The position numbers and the translations under genes were made by a program. Positions 21,428 through 32,708 of a stretch of DNA of 64,000 nucleotides are shown piece after piece. This stretch comes from Portulaca oleracea (Eukaryota > Streptophyta > Magnoliopsida > Caryophyllales > Portulacaceae), in the NCBI GenBank assembly GCA_029582165.1, contig CM055888.1, forward strand, positions 17,868,001 through 17,932,000, read 5' to 3'. The notes beneath the pieces are model-generated. The model made no database searches and had not been told where the DNA came from. It saw only the letters and a program-made list of their open reading frames with translations. The number at the start of each line of letters is the position of its first letter. The stretch's first letter is position 1.

Positions 21428-24400
21428 ATGGACGATTCTAGCAAGAATTCCCAACGTGAGCTACAATGCTTGAAGCAACAACTTGATGATCTAACCAAAC
21501 AAATGGAAGAACTTGGGATTCTTCCAAAGGGATCAAGAAGCACAAAATCACGTGTGGTTCACTCTTCTAAGGTTGAATATGAAGCACCTTATGAATGGAG
21601 TAAACGTTCCAGCAAGAAGAATGGAAATAAAGTTCAAGAAGAGTTCTTGCCCTACAAATACAAAGGAGATAACTTCAACAAGCTTGAAATAATGAAGCAA
21701 TGGAGCAAGGACGTGATTGAATATACCATAGAATTCCGACGGCAACTACGGAAGTATGGCCTTAAGGAGAATGATCAAGACGTTTTGGTATGTTATACTC
21801 TTGGTCTTAATGATTACATTTGGTGTGTTGTTGTACATCAATCTTACGCAAACTTGGAGGAGTTAAGTTCTTTAGCCCTTGATGTTGAAATAGAAGTAAA
21901 GAGTAAAGAACTTTAGGATAGAACTCATTTTGATCATGTTGAAAGTGTATGTCAAACGTCATCCTATGAGCAACCAGAATTTGGAAGTGAATCATTTTAT
22001 GTATTTGACGTGTATGATGATGATGTTCATGAAGTATGTGATAACCTAGGCACAAATGAGGAAGTTATGTAGTATGTAGCGTGCCTAAAGATGAGTTTAA
22101 AGTGTATGACAATCCATTGTATGAGGAGAATAATGAAGAGTTTCAAGTATATGACAACCCATTATATGAGGAGGAAGGCGTGAATGAAGAAGTTGAATTT
22201 GCCGAATGTGATGTTTTTGTTGAAAATGAGCAAGTTCAAGAAGTATGTAGTAGCATGGCTAAAGAAGTAAATGAGGTACACATAGAGGAGGATCTTGAAG
22301 TAGAGGAAATAGAAGAATTGAATGGAGGAGAGCTACGTGATGAAATGTGTTCATTGATCCGAGAAGGAGAAAGTTGTGCCATCATTGACGTTGACATTGA
22401 TCTTGACCAAGATATTAGCCTCGCTACAACAAATGTCCAAGAATTGCAAATGAAGAGTTATTCACACCATGGCAATGATCTTCATATGGATCCAAGAAGT
22501 TTAGTAAGTCTTGCTTTTTACAAGATTTGCAAAGATTCATTATATTGCAATATTACTTCTATGGATTCTTGTTATACTTTGTTGGAAGAATCAAAGTTGT
22601 ATGATAGGAGTATCATGCTCCAAGAGGCGTCCTTATTACCACCTTGTTTCTCACGGCTCAAGGAGGATCAAAGTACTCTTATGGCACTTATGGAGAATAA
22701 GTATCATGAATTTGAAGAACCAAGGAGTCTCATTCTTACACCAATGGAGGTTGGAAACCGTAAGCCTATAAAGGATCAAGATCCTATGCCATCACTTGTT
22801 CTCATTTGTGAATATTTGGATGAAAGACAAGCACCATCGACAAGTGACTTCTCTCACTTATCTCTTTGGCATCAAGCTCAATTCGTGGATAACTACATCA
22901 ACGGTTTTGATTCTCATAGTATACAACATATTTTGAAAGAGTATGTACCATTACAATGTAAAAGATTGTATTTGTATACTCTGATAACATTTTTGTATGT
23001 AGTAGAAGTAGAAAGGAGTATGTAAATCCTTTGGAGTTAGCGTTAGCGAAGCATAAGAAGCCACATGGAGAATTGGAGAAGTACTTGGAGAAATGTCCTT
23101 ACCTCTCGTCCAAGAATATGCTATCTCACCATAGCTCATCAACTTGAGTAAGTCAAGTGGACAAAAGGAAGAAAGGAATTATTCAAGAAGGGTCCATACT
23201 TGCATCTATATTTGAGGTACTATGTCTCTTAAAGGATGCTAAAGATCGTCATATTCTTTTATTCCCTATTCTTGCATCATATTTGTTCATTACAAATGGA
23301 GTTGAGAAAGGTGAAGTCCTATCTCAAGGAAGTTGTCCCATGGATTATTTTGGTGAAATACAAAGTGGAGAAAAGAAGAATCTACATGCTTATGGCTTAG
23401 CATTCATACTTGTTGCTATCATGAGGATATTTGAGCAAAAGGATTATTATCTTGGAGGATTCATGCTTAAGCTTCGTGATTCTTACAAACTATTGGAGTA
23501 TGTTTCATATGATAAGGACGTCACGCCATCATCATGCTTTGAGATGAAGTACTTGATTCGTTCATCAAAATCAAGTCACTTGGAGGAAGCAAGTCCTTTG
23601 ACTAAAGGAAGTTTTCTAACGAGGAGATACATGGTTGATTCAAGAGTACTTAGTCTTGAATATATCAAGGAGTTGTATGAAGATGATGATGATTTTAAAG
23701 AAGTATACAAGGTATGTGAGAAGCATCCTCAACAATCCTTTTATATTGATCATGGATTTCTTTTCAAAGGGAATCAAGTGTGTATTCCAAGGAGTGGAAT
23801 TCGTGAAATCTTGATCATGGAAGTACATGGAAGTTCTTTTGATCATTTGGGTCGACTCAATACGTATCTTAAGATGAAGGAGTATTATTTCTGGCCTAGC
23901 ATGATCGTTGATATCGAGTATAAGTTGCAAAATTGTGACATTTGCAATCCTTCTATACCATATGGAGATGAAAGCTTGAATTTTATGGTTGAAGTGCCAT
24001 GGATTCAAGGAAGTCAAGATGATATTAAGATCGTTGAAGATCATCCTTCAAAGATGGAACACCATATTACTATTGTCTTCATCATGAGTTACAAGCTTGT
24101 GAATCTATACTTTGAAGTTGAGAAGTTATATGAGATTTCTACAATCTCCATGAATAAACGAGATTTGAAGCACCATAATATCATTCGCTTATTCATGAGA
24201 AGACTTGGAAGAAAGTGGAAGTTCAAGTCAAGCATCAAAGGGATCTATAATGATTTCAAAGCATTTAAAAAGAGAGTTTGTAATCTCTTCAAGAAAAGCA
24301 AGAGGAAGAAGCAAGTTGATATGAACAATACTTTTGGAAAGATCTCTTATAAGAAGAGCTTAGAAGAAGTGCTATGTAACGGTTTAGAAGAAGTTTTGTC

Positions 24401-24497
24401 TAAGTTTGAGGACAAACTTTTTCAACCGGGGGAGTATGATGTATATTTGGCTAGCTATATACATCAAGGCCTAGCTAAAGGACCTCAATCCAGCTAG
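21428..24497 (+). pseudogene. Degenerate Gag-Pol-like polyprotein of C3
   Basis: ATG at 21428 (MDDSSKNSQRELQ). Gag is intact to SKEL, then TAG near 21914 (TGG in sisters). A lost A near 22066 shifts the frame. 22081-23025 is open through the acidic NPLYEE repeats and the protease relic. Another single-base loss near 22963 precedes the YFDN position, and there is a stop near 23146. 23157-24497 is open through the RNaseH and integrase relics and reads across the polypurine tract into the LTR. Its C-terminus (FKKSKRKKQVDMNNTFGKIS) is longer than in C1 and C2 and is shared with C5. Confidence 0.83.
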
Positions 24498-25531
24498 AAG
24501 CTACAAATGTCGCCTTGGGTATCAACAACTACAAGGGTTTATTAGCTCAAGGAAGAAAGCATGAAGGACCTTGATGGTATTCTAGCTTACATGGAGTTAC
24601 TCTCACATTTGGAGGACATCAATGAGCATAAATAACTCTCAAGTCCTTATTGAGAAGTCATCTCTCACGGCAGCAAAGGACTCCATCAAGTATAGTTCGA
24701 TATTTTGCTCTATAACTCTAGATCCATACATCTATTGAGGAAATCATCAGAAGACAGATTGGAGCTTTTTCAATAAGCTTTCCAATGGTTTTTGAATCAA
24801 CGAAAACGGACAAGTATTGAAGGAGTTATAGCAATTTCTTTCTAGAGTTGTATTTTAGAGTTTATGATGTCATAAATAGGATATATGATGTAATAGTTGA
24901 TTCTTGGTTTCTTGAACCCTAGGTACACGTCCAAGGGGTCCCTAAAGTAGTATAAATAGACCCCCTAGGGTGCCATTGTATTCATTCAATTCAAGTCATT
25001 CAATAAATAAAATACAAACACAAAGGTGTTGTTTTCTCTCTAGTTTTGTGCTAGAGCTTTCGTTTCTCTTGAGGGAGAACGAGTATCCCCTTCTTCTATT
25101 CTAAGATTGGCTATCTTAGATGGTGAAAGGAAGGAATTGAAGAGTCTTGGAGGTGGTGTGCCTATATCCTTCAAGAGAGCTTCAAATCGCCATTATCATT
25201 CAACCATTCAAACGACATTCATCAAGAACTCATCAAGAATTCATCAAGAACTCATCAAGCATTCAATCATCTTCATTCGTTCTTCAAACGTTCAAAGAGT
25301 GTCGTTCATCATCATTCATCAATCGTCATTCCATCATTCGTGATTCATCCATCGTTCATTAAACTTCCATTTGATCTTGGTAAACGAATCACTCCATCTT
25401 TTCGTTTATCTTCATCCATTATCATTCATTTTTGGATCCTTGAGAACTTTAAGAAGTAAGATTCTTATCTTGGTTTTTAAAGATCCTTATATTGTGTGTA
25501 ATGTGATCATCTTTGATCCCATTATGCATCA
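24437..25531 (+). repeat. 3' LTR of C3 (1095 bp)
   Basis: Preceded by polypurine tract GGGGGAGTA (24428-24436). Same length as the 5' LTR. A few point differences, for example ttggctagc for ttgcctagc. Confidence 0.92.
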
Positions 25532-25536
25532 CTCTT

Positions 25537-26069
25537 GGAATAGAAGAGAAGATTTGATCGAATTCCCCTCAAGGAATCCGAAACTCTAGCTAAAATGCTA
25601 GAAACTAAAGCATGACAACTTTAGAGAGAATTTGGGTGTTTATTATGATTCAATAGAATGTAATGTGTGAAATGAAGCACCCTAAGGGGTCTATTTATAC
25701 TACTAATGCCTCCCCCTTAGGCGTGTACAAATCAAGAAGAGAGCCTTTAAGGGCTTACATCATCTAGCCTAATGATTACATCATAAAGAAAACAATGAAC
25801 TAAGCTAGATTACAATTGATGATAACTTGCTCTACACTTAACCAAATTTAAAGATTCTTGAACCATATGAAAGCTCTTGAAGAGTAGATCAAATCATCTT
25901 TGGATGTCTTCCATAGTAGCTTTAAGGATCTTGAGATAAAGAGCAAATCATCAAACCTTCATTTGAGAAGCTAGTTGAACGTGTAGCTAGCATAAGTGTT
26001 TCAAGCTCCTTTTGGATAATGTCTAGCATTTGATTCCCATGATGGAGATTTGGGACCCAATCTACATCA
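25537..26069 (-). repeat. 5' LTR of B2, part 2
   Basis: Resumes after C3 and reaches the LTR start (TCTACATCA on the + strand, TGATGTAGA on the minus strand). It includes the TATA region (tctatttatactac near 25690). The equivalent of the coding end seen in B3 and D is diverged here. Confidence 0.85.
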
Positions 26070-26074
26070 CTTTC

Positions 26075-26230
26075 TTAGTAGCTTCATGGTCCTTGAATTA
26101 AGGAGCAAAAGTATTCGATCACATGAGTTGATCCCTTCCAAGTAGAGAGATATGTGAGACTTGAGCTCTTCTTTCTTCTAGGTGAGGATGGAATGTCTCC
26201 TTGATGCATAAGGCCATCAATTATGCATCA
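26075..26230 (-). repeat. 3' LTR remnant of E2
   Basis: Start of the E-type LTR (minus strand TGATGCATAATTGATGGCC, then TTATGCATCA and CATTCCATCCTCACC). Cut off by B2 at ctttc. Matches 53490-53635. Confidence 0.85.
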
Positions 26231-28289
26231 TACACCCCCGGTTGAAAAAGTTTGCCCTCAAACTTTGGAAAAATCGACTCTCACTTGCCTTCTTCACAAA
26301 GACTTTCTTCTTGAAAGCTTTGAAGTCATCATAGATTCCTTCGATGAACTTCTTAAACTTTCTTCCGATCAATTCTCGAACACAATAAGACTTGGACTTG
26401 CGTTCCTTCACCATGAACGTGGGTTGTTCACGTTGCTTCTCACTTCCCAAGTCTATTCTTACCACTTTACCCTTGTCATTTAGCATGAAACAACCTACTT
26501 TGATGACTTTAGCTTCTTGGTTCTTTCGAAGCCTTGGCTTTTCAACCATGAGATCCAAGTAGGTATCTCTAGAGTGCACATGAAAGATTCGCTTCATAGG
26601 AAATCTCAAGATTGGGTGGTAGCTTGGATCCGAATTGCTCTCCTCCAAGCTTGTAAGAACAAGACCCTTACACTCTTCATGCTCATGTTCTTCCTCCTTC
26701 AAAATCGACACAATGTGGCTTTCTTCCTCCTTGGGTCGAAAAGATGGTGCTAGAGGTGTCAAAATAATCTTCTTTTGATTGCGAGTGAGAGTATAAGTGT
26801 TGGCTCTCCCATCATGTATGACACTCCTATCAAACAACCATGGCCTTCCCAACAAAATATGACAAGTATCCATAGGAATAATATCACACCATAAGGAATC
26901 TTTATAATTCTTCCCAATTGAAAGACATACCAAGACCCTTTGATCAACACGAATGTCTTGACCTTGGCTTAGCCATCGTATAGTATAAGGTGTGGGATGA
27001 GGGATATCCTCCAATTGCAATTTCTTGACCATTGTTGTAGAGGCCGCATTGGTGCAACTTCCTCCATCTATGATTAATGAGCACACTTTTCCTTTGATGG
27101 TACAACGAGAGTGAAAGATAGCCTCCGTTTGCTCTTGGTCATTCGGCACATGAACTACATCGAAGTCCCTTCTTACCACAAGTAACTCTCCTTCATCCGG
27201 CTCTTCTACACATTCCTCTTCCACATTTTCTTCCTCATTCACGTCAATGGTGCCAACTACTTCCTCCTCATTCTTTCTTTCATTATACTCGGCAACATAC
27301 AAAGCACTTTGATATTCAACCAAAGATACTACCCTTTTGTTAGGACACTCCGAGGCATAATGACCTAACCCTTGGCAACGAAAACATCTTCGTGGGGCTA
27401 AAGTTTTGGCTTCTTGGACGTGGGGTTTTGGGATGGATGGGGGTTGATTTTGTGGAGCTTTTGCGTTTGGGGGTTTTGTAGGGAATGTGAACGTTTGCTG
27501 TGGCGTGTGTGGGAATGTAGGGTGGGATGATTCTTGTGGAGTTTGGTACTTGTTCAAGGCTTCTTTTCCCTTATTCCTCCTTTGCCTTTCAACTTTAAGG
27601 GATAAAGAACTCAACTCATCCAAGGTTTTGTATGGTTGCAACTCAACAAGGTATCTAATCCAATCATTAAGACCAAAAAGATAACGTACCAAAGTTTGTG
27701 GTTCATTCTCCTTGATATCACAACGCCAAAGAAGATGTTCAAACTCCTTTGTGTATTCCTCCACACTTTTGCTTCCTTGAACCAATCGCTGTAGCTTGTA
27801 GTAGTTAACTTGGAGATAACTTGGTGGTAAAAACTTCTCTTGGAACTTCTTTTTCATCTTATCCCACGTTCTAATCTTGTCCTTGCCCTTAGCTTGCCTC
27901 TTCTTTTGCAAATTGGCCCACCATATGGACGCATGTTTTCGCAACTTAAGAGCCACATACTTCACTTTCTTCTCATCATCAACTTCTTTAAGATCAAAAA
28001 TACGTTCAACAGTTTGCATCCAATCTAAGAAGTTTTCAGGATCAAGATTACCATTAAATTTCGGAATCTCCACTTTGAAACGTTCTTCCCTTCTTGAACG
28101 TCCACTACTTTGAGAATCCTCCTCATCTTCTTGAGGTTTTCTCACAAAAGAATCATCACGCATCTCTCTATGTTGAAGATGCATGTATCTCTTTAGTTGA
28201 TCGTTGAGATAGGTGATTCTTTTCTTTAATGCTTCAACATCTTCTTGGGGTTCCATTGGTGTAGGTGTGGAAGTGTTAGAATCGTCCAT
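26217..28289 (-). CDS. Intact Gag-protease polyprotein of E2 (690 aa) with E-type tail
   Basis: ATG at 28289 (MDDSNTSTPTPMEPQEDVEA). The order is: coiled coil (about residues 15-45); Gag capsid core (VEIPKFNGNLDPENFLDWMQ, ALKLRKHASIWWANL, VQGSKSVEEYTKEFEHLLW, FGLNDWIRYLVELQ, about 75-235); Pro-rich linker; CCHC knuckle CFRCQGLGHYASECP near 300-313; acidic linker; aspartic protease CSLIIDGGSCTNAASTTM near 400 and [17 protein letters not shown] near 460; and E-type tail ending GIYDDFKAFKKKVFVKK. The frame then crosses the polypurine tract and stops 14 nt inside the LTR. RT, RNaseH and IN are absent, without a frameshift. It could supply Gag and protease in particles. It is the only long unbroken coding region with a plausible enzymatic domain here. 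Confidence 0.9.
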   Translation of the reverse strand: MDDSNTSTPTPMEPQEDVEALKKRITYLNDQLKRYMHLQHREMRDDSFVRKPQEDEEDSQSSGRSRREERFKVEIPKFNGNLDPENFLDWMQTVERIFDLKEVDDEKKVKYVALKLRKHASIWWANLQKKRQAKGKDKIRTWDKMKKKFQEKFLPPSYLQVNYYKLQRLVQGSKSVEEYTKEFEHLLWRCDIKENEPQTLVRYLFGLNDWIRYLVELQPYKTLDELSSLSLKVERQRRNKGKEALNKYQTPQESSHPTFPHTPQQTFTFPTKPPNAKAPQNQPPSIPKPHVQEAKTLAPRRCFRCQGLGHYASECPNKRVVSLVEYQSALYVAEYNERKNEEEVVGTIDVNEEENVEEECVEEPDEGELLVVRRDFDVVHVPNDQEQTEAIFHSRCTIKGKVCSLIIDGGSCTNAASTTMVKKLQLEDIPHPTPYTIRWLSQGQDIRVDQRVLVCLSIGKNYKDSLWCDIIPMDTCHILLGRPWLFDRSVIHDGRANTYTLTRNQKKIILTPLAPSFRPKEEESHIVSILKEEEHEHEECKGLVLTSLEESNSDPSYHPILRFPMKRIFHVHSRDTYLDLMVEKPRLRKNQEAKVIKVGCFMLNDKGKVVRIDLGSEKQREQPTFMVKERKSKSYCVRELIGRKFKKFIEGIYDDFKAFKKKVFVKKASESRFFQSLRANFFNRGCMMHN

Positions 28290-28550
28290 CTTGATCAATC
28301 TTGGTGCAAAAAGATTGCAAGATTCATGGTTTAGGGGTTTTGGATGGGTAATGGACGAGAGAGGTTTGTGTTTGGGGCGGATTGTGTTTGGGCTATGGGT
28401 TCTTTGTGGAGTTTATGGTTCTTTATGAGTTCTTGATGGGTTCCTGGAAGAACTCATGGGTGGCGTGATGATGGTGGAATGGTGGGGATGGATTTGTGGT
28501 GGAAAGATGGTAAAAAGATGGATCAAGAACTAAGAGAATCAATCTCCTAA

Positions 28551-28562
28551 GCTCTGATACCA
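28551..28562 (-). promoter_or_regulatory. Primer-binding site and leader of E2
   Basis: Complement of TGGTATCAGAGC, 4 nt from the 5' LTR. The leader 28290-28550 is close to those of D and C6 and carries no gene. Confidence 0.92.
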
Positions 28563-28566
28563 ATTT

Positions 28567-29192
28567 TGATGTATAATGGGATTACAAGATCACATTACAC
28601 AAAAGGATTAAGGATCTTTAAGAGCGAAGATGAAAATCTCCCTTCTCAAAGTTCTTAAGGTGCGAAAATGGAATGGAAATGGATAGAAAGATGGAAAGAA
28701 CTATGAAAGATGATTACCAAATGAAGGTTTGATAATGGACGAATAATGGACGATTGAACGTTTGGATGGATGCACGATTGTTGAAGCTTAGACGTGTTGA
28801 TGAAGAACGAATGCTTCTTGTTGGGTGCTTGATGAATTCTTGTTGAATTCTTGATGAATGGCGTGAGGTTGGATGAATGTAGTTGAATGAACGATGGAAT
28901 GGATAGTTGGATAGATTCGGCTTTTGAAGGATCGATGAGGATATAGCCACACCACCTCAAAGAACTCTTCAATTCCTTCCTTTCACCTTCAAGGATGCCA
29001 CCCTTGAATAGAAGAAGGGGGGTAACTTCGAAACTCCCTCAAGAGAAACGAAAAGGCTAACACAAAAGCTAGAGAGAAAACAACACCTTGTGTTTGTATT
29101 TGATTTATGATTGAATGAGATTACAAGAGGCCTAAGGAGGGTATTTATTGTAATCCTAGCCCTCCCTAGAAGTTTACAAATTAAGAATATGT
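28567..29192 (-). repeat. 5' LTR of E2, R-U5 side
   Basis: Minus-strand end CCCATTATACATCA. This R-U5 part is the D/C6 type (CGCACCTTAAGAACTTTGAG), whereas its U3 (53310-53635) is E-type. It ends at atatg (29188-29192), the left target duplication of D. Confidence 0.88.
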
Positions 29193-30056
29193 GATGTAGA
29201 TTTGGTTCCAAACCTACATCATGGAAGCCAAATACTTAGCTACATTAAAAAGGAGCTTGAAACTATCACATTTTGTTTACATTCGAATGGTCTTAACCAT
29301 GAAGGAGTGATGATTTGCTCTCTAACTCAAGAACCATAAGGCTATCATGGAAGACGTCCTAGAGTGGATTAATCTACATTCAAAGAGCTTTCATATGGTT
29401 CAAGAATCTTTAAATTTGGTTAAGTATAGAGCAAGTTATCATCAAATGTAATCTAGCTTAGTTCATTTGTTTCTTTATGATGTCATCATTGTATTAGATG
29501 ATGTAAGCTAGTTTTCTCTCTTTTCTTGATTTGTACACGCCTAAGGGGGGGCTTGAGTAGTATAAATAGACCCCTTAGGGTGCCTTGTAAATCATTCATT
29601 CAATCATCAATCAAATACAAAGTAAACACATGATGTTTTTCTCTCTAGTTTTGTGCTAGTCATTCGTTTCTCTTGAGGGAGAACGAGACATTCTCTTCTT
29701 CTATCCAAGGTTGGCTTCCTTGGTGGTGAAAGGAAGGAATTGAAGAGTCTTGAAGGTGGTGTGCCTTTATCCTTCAAGGGAGCTTCAATCGCCATTATCA
29801 TTCATCCATCCAAACGACATTCATCAAGAATTCATCAAGAATTCAACAAGAATTCATCACGCATTCAAACGTTCAAACCGTCCAACATTCGCTCATCATA
29901 TTTTCTTCATTCGGTAATCATCTTTCATAGTTCTTTCCATCCATTTCCATTCCATTTTCGCACCTTAAGAACTTTGAGAAGGGAGATTTTCATCTTCGTT
30001 TTTAAAGATCCTTAATCCTTTTGTGTAATGTGATCTTGTGATCCCATTATACATCA
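29193..30056 (+). repeat. 5' LTR of D (864 bp)
   Basis: Starts TGATGTAGATTTGG and then CCAAACCTACATCA (14-bp arms, one mismatch). TATA box 29561-29569 between CCTAAGGGG (29540-29548) and CCCCTTAGG (29571-29579). R-U5 hairpin CCAAGG (29705-29710) / CCTTGG (29718-29723). Hairpin 30026-30049 just before the primer-binding site. Ends TTATACATCA. Confidence 0.93.
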
Positions 30057-30060
30057 AAAT

Positions 30061-30073
30061 TGGTATCAGAGCC
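30061..30073 (+). promoter_or_regulatory. Primer-binding site and leader of D
   Basis: TGGTATCAGAGCC, 4 nt after the LTR; complementary to initiator-Met tRNA. The leader continues to 30331. Confidence 0.93.
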
Positions 30074-30331
30074 TAGGAGATTGATTCTCTTAGTTCTTGC
30101 ACCATCTTTTTACCATCTTTCCATCAAAAATCCATCCCCATCATCCCACCATTATCACGCCACCATTGTTCTTCCAAGAACCCATCAAGAACTCATAAAG
30201 AACCATCAACTCCACAAAAAACCCCATAGCCTAAACACAATCCGTCCACACACAAAATCCCTCTCGTCCTTTACCCATCCAAATACCCAAAACCGAGAAT
30301 CTTGAAATCTTTCCACCAAAGATTGATTAAA

Positions 30332-31366
30332 ATGAACGATTCTAGCACATCCGCATCTACTCCAATAGAACCCCAAGAAGATGTCGAAGCCTTGAAGAGA
30401 AAAATCACCAGTCTCAACGATCAACTCAAGAGATACATGCATCTACAACATAGGGTGAATCGTGGAGGTAGTGAAAGTGATGAAGAAGTGCCTCAAAGAC
30501 GTCCCCCAAGGGAGGAACGTTTCGATTTCAAAGTGGAGATCCCGGAGTTTAATGGTAATCTTGATCCCAAGAACTTCTTAGATTGGATGCAAACCATTGA
30601 ACGTGTATTTTATCTTAAGGAAGTCCAAGATGAAAAGAAGGTCAAATATGTGGCTCTTAAATTGAGGAAACATGCGTCCATTTGGTGGACCAATTTACAA
30701 AAGAAGAGGCATGCTAAAGGCAAGGACAAGATAAGAACGTGGGATAAGATGAAGAAGAAGCTCCAAGAGAAGTTTCTACCACCAAGTTATCTCCAAGATA
30801 ACTACTACAACTTACAACGATTAGTTCAAGGAAGCAAAAGTGTGGAGGAGTACACAAAGGAGTTTGAACATACTCTTTGGTGTTGTGATCTTCAAAAGGA
30901 TGAACCTCAAACTTTGGTACGTTTTCTGTATGGTCTAAATGATTGGATTCGTAACATTGTTGAATTACACCCTTACCAATCTTTGGACGAATTGAGTTCT
31001 TTGGCCTTAAAAGTAGAAAGGCAAAGAAAGGAAAGAGGAAAAGAAAACATGTCCAAATACCCAACCTCATACAAAACCCCACAAAACACCCGCCCATACA
31101 ATCCATCACAAAAACCCACATTCCCCACAAAACAACCAAACACAAGAGCACCACAAAATCAACCCCCATCCATTTCCAAACCCCACGTCCAAGAACCAAA
31201 ACCCCTAGCCCCAAGGAGGTGTTTTCGTTGTCAAGGCTTAGGACATTATGCCTCGGAGTGTCCTAACAAAAGGGTAGTATCTTTGGTAGAATATCAAAGT
31301 GCTTTGTATGTAGATGTAGAACCGGAGTGTCATGAGGATGAACATGAGAAAGAAGAAGTGACGTGA
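30332..31366 (+). CDS. Gag of D with CCHC zinc knuckle
   Basis: ATG at 30332 (MNDSSTSASTPIEPQEDVEA). The capsid core is clear: FNGNLDPKNFLDWMQTIERV, ALKLRKHASIWWTNL, LVQGSKSVEEYTKEFEHTLW and GLNDWIRNIVELHPYQSLDE. A Pro-rich linker and CFRCQGLGHYASECPNKR (CX2CX4HX4C, near 31221-31270) follow. The protein closely resembles E2 Gag. The frame ends at TGA 31364-31366, where the related F sequence has extra codons before GTIDVNEEE. This suggests a deletion-induced frameshift rather than a natural stop, since gag and pol are one frame in E2. Confidence 0.9.
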   Translation: MNDSSTSASTPIEPQEDVEALKRKITSLNDQLKRYMHLQHRVNRGGSESDEEVPQRRPPREERFDFKVEIPEFNGNLDPKNFLDWMQTIERVFYLKEVQDEKKVKYVALKLRKHASIWWTNLQKKRHAKGKDKIRTWDKMKKKLQEKFLPPSYLQDNYYNLQRLVQGSKSVEEYTKEFEHTLWCCDLQKDEPQTLVRFLYGLNDWIRNIVELHPYQSLDELSSLALKVERQRKERGKENMSKYPTSYKTPQNTRPYNPSQKPTFPTKQPNTRAPQNQPPSISKPHVQEPKPLAPRRCFRCQGLGHYASECPNKRVVSLVEYQSALYVDVEPECHEDEHEKEEVT

Positions 31367-31641
31367 ATGAGGAAGAGGAGGTAGAAGAGGCCGATGAAGG
31401 AGAAATGTTAGTAGTAAGAAGGGCCTGAAGTGTTGCTAGTGTTCCAAATGAGCTAGAACAAAGGGAGAACATCTTTCACATAAGATGTACTATTCAAGGC
31501 AAGGTGTGTTCTCTAATCATTGATGGAGGAAGTTGTACTAATGCCGCCTCTACAACCATGGTGAACAAACTACAATTGGAGGTTAGTCCACACCCATCCC
31601 CTTACACCATTCAATAGTTAAGTCATGGGAAGGGAATTCGA
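31367..31641 (+). pseudogene. Disrupted protease N-terminal part of D
   Basis: The acidic linker and protease active-site block CSLIIDGGSCTNAASTTM (around 31508-31560) are recognisable but out of frame with gag. TGA occurs near 31426. In the sequence after HPSPYTIQ, TAG replaces the Trp codon found in E1 and E2 (near 31615-31620). Confidence 0.8.
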
Positions 31642-32708
31642 GTGGTTCATCGTGTTCTTGTAAGTCTCTCTATTGGTAGAAGCTACAAAGATTCTATTTG
31701 GTGTGATGTAATTCCTATGGATGCTTGTCATATTTTGCTTGGGAGACCTTGGCTTTTTGATAGGAGTGTCACGCATGATGGGAGAATGAACACCTATTCG
31801 TTTATTCTCAACAAAAAGAAGATCACTTTGGCTCCTCTCTCACCATCATCGATCATACGTCCCCAACAACAACCACAAAAGGAGGAGACTAACATAGTGA
31901 CGTTCATGAAGGCCGAACATCATGAATTTCAAGAGCATAAAGATCTTATTTTAGCAAACTTGGAGGAGGAAGAAGCGTCCCCAACTATTGAGCATGCACG
32001 TCTTCACCCTCTTTTGGAACGTTTCAAACACTTGTTCCCAAAAGAGATGCCCCAGGGATTACCTCCAAGAAGGGAAATTGAGCACAAGATTGATCTAGTT
32101 CCGGGTTCTATGCTTCCCAACAAACCGGCCTACCGAATGAATTCAAAAGAAGCTCAAGAAGTACAAAAGCAAGTAGATGAGCTTTTATCCAAAGGCTTGG
32201 TACGTGAAAGCATGAGTCCATGTGCCGTTCCGGTCTTACTTGTTCCCAAGAAAGATGGCTCTCAAAGAATGTGTATGGATTGTCGAGCCATAAACAAAAT
32301 CACAATCAAGTATAGATTCCCAATCCCACGCCTTGAGGATCTACTTGATGAGCTACATGGAAGTGTTGTGTTCTCTAAAGTTGATTTGAGGAGTGGATAT
32401 CATCAAATAAGGATTCATGAAGGAGATGAATGGAAAACGACATTCAAGACCAAGGAGGGTTTATATGAATGGCTTGTGATGCCATTTGGCCTTACAAATG
32501 CACCATCCACTTTCATCCGTTTAATGAATCATGTATTGAAGCCTCTTATTGGTAAATGTGTTGTAGTTTACTTTGATGATATATTTGTATATAGTAGAAG
32601 TGAAAGAGAACATGTAAAGCATTTAGAATTGGTCATGTACATCTTGGAGAAGGAGAAGCTCAACGCCAACTTGGAGAAATGCCATTTCTTCTCATCCAAG
32701 ATTGTGTT
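31642..32708 (+). CDS. Protease C-terminal part and reverse transcriptase of D (5' part)
   Basis: Open frame continuing the protease ([30 protein letters not shown]). The RT follows: [72 protein letters not shown] (first catalytic Asp), [18 protein letters not shown] and [12 protein letters not shown], with the YxDD box intact at 32569-32580. RT copies genomic RNA into cDNA. The coding sequence is cut after KIV at 32708 by B3 and resumes at 46175. Confidence 0.92.

Larger units (their letters stand above)
20056..25531 (+). mobile_element. Element C3: complete C-family element inside the B2 LTR
   Basis: Perfect target duplication ctctt (20051-20055 and 25532-25536). Both LTRs are 1095 bp. The internal frame has stops and frameshifts, but long pieces remain open. 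Confidence 0.93.
19529..26069 (-). mobile_element. Element B2: 5' end of a family-B element, split by C3
   Basis: Minus orientation: leader 19529-19698, primer-binding site, and 5' LTR in two pieces (19715-20055, 25537-26069). Its coding part lies beyond C0, outside the window. The right end TCTACATCA (26069) is followed by ctttc, and it sits in the 3' LTR of E2. Confidence 0.85.

Noticed and set aside
27058..27080. Protease active site DGGS rather than DSG or DTG as a sign of inactivation
   Set aside because: The D-G-G-S form is common in plant Ty3/gypsy proteases and is constant in E1, E2, F and D here.
30714..31214. 166-aa open frame on the minus strand
   Set aside because: Shadow of D gag: low-complexity, hydrophobic, on the opposite strand of a well-supported Gag core.
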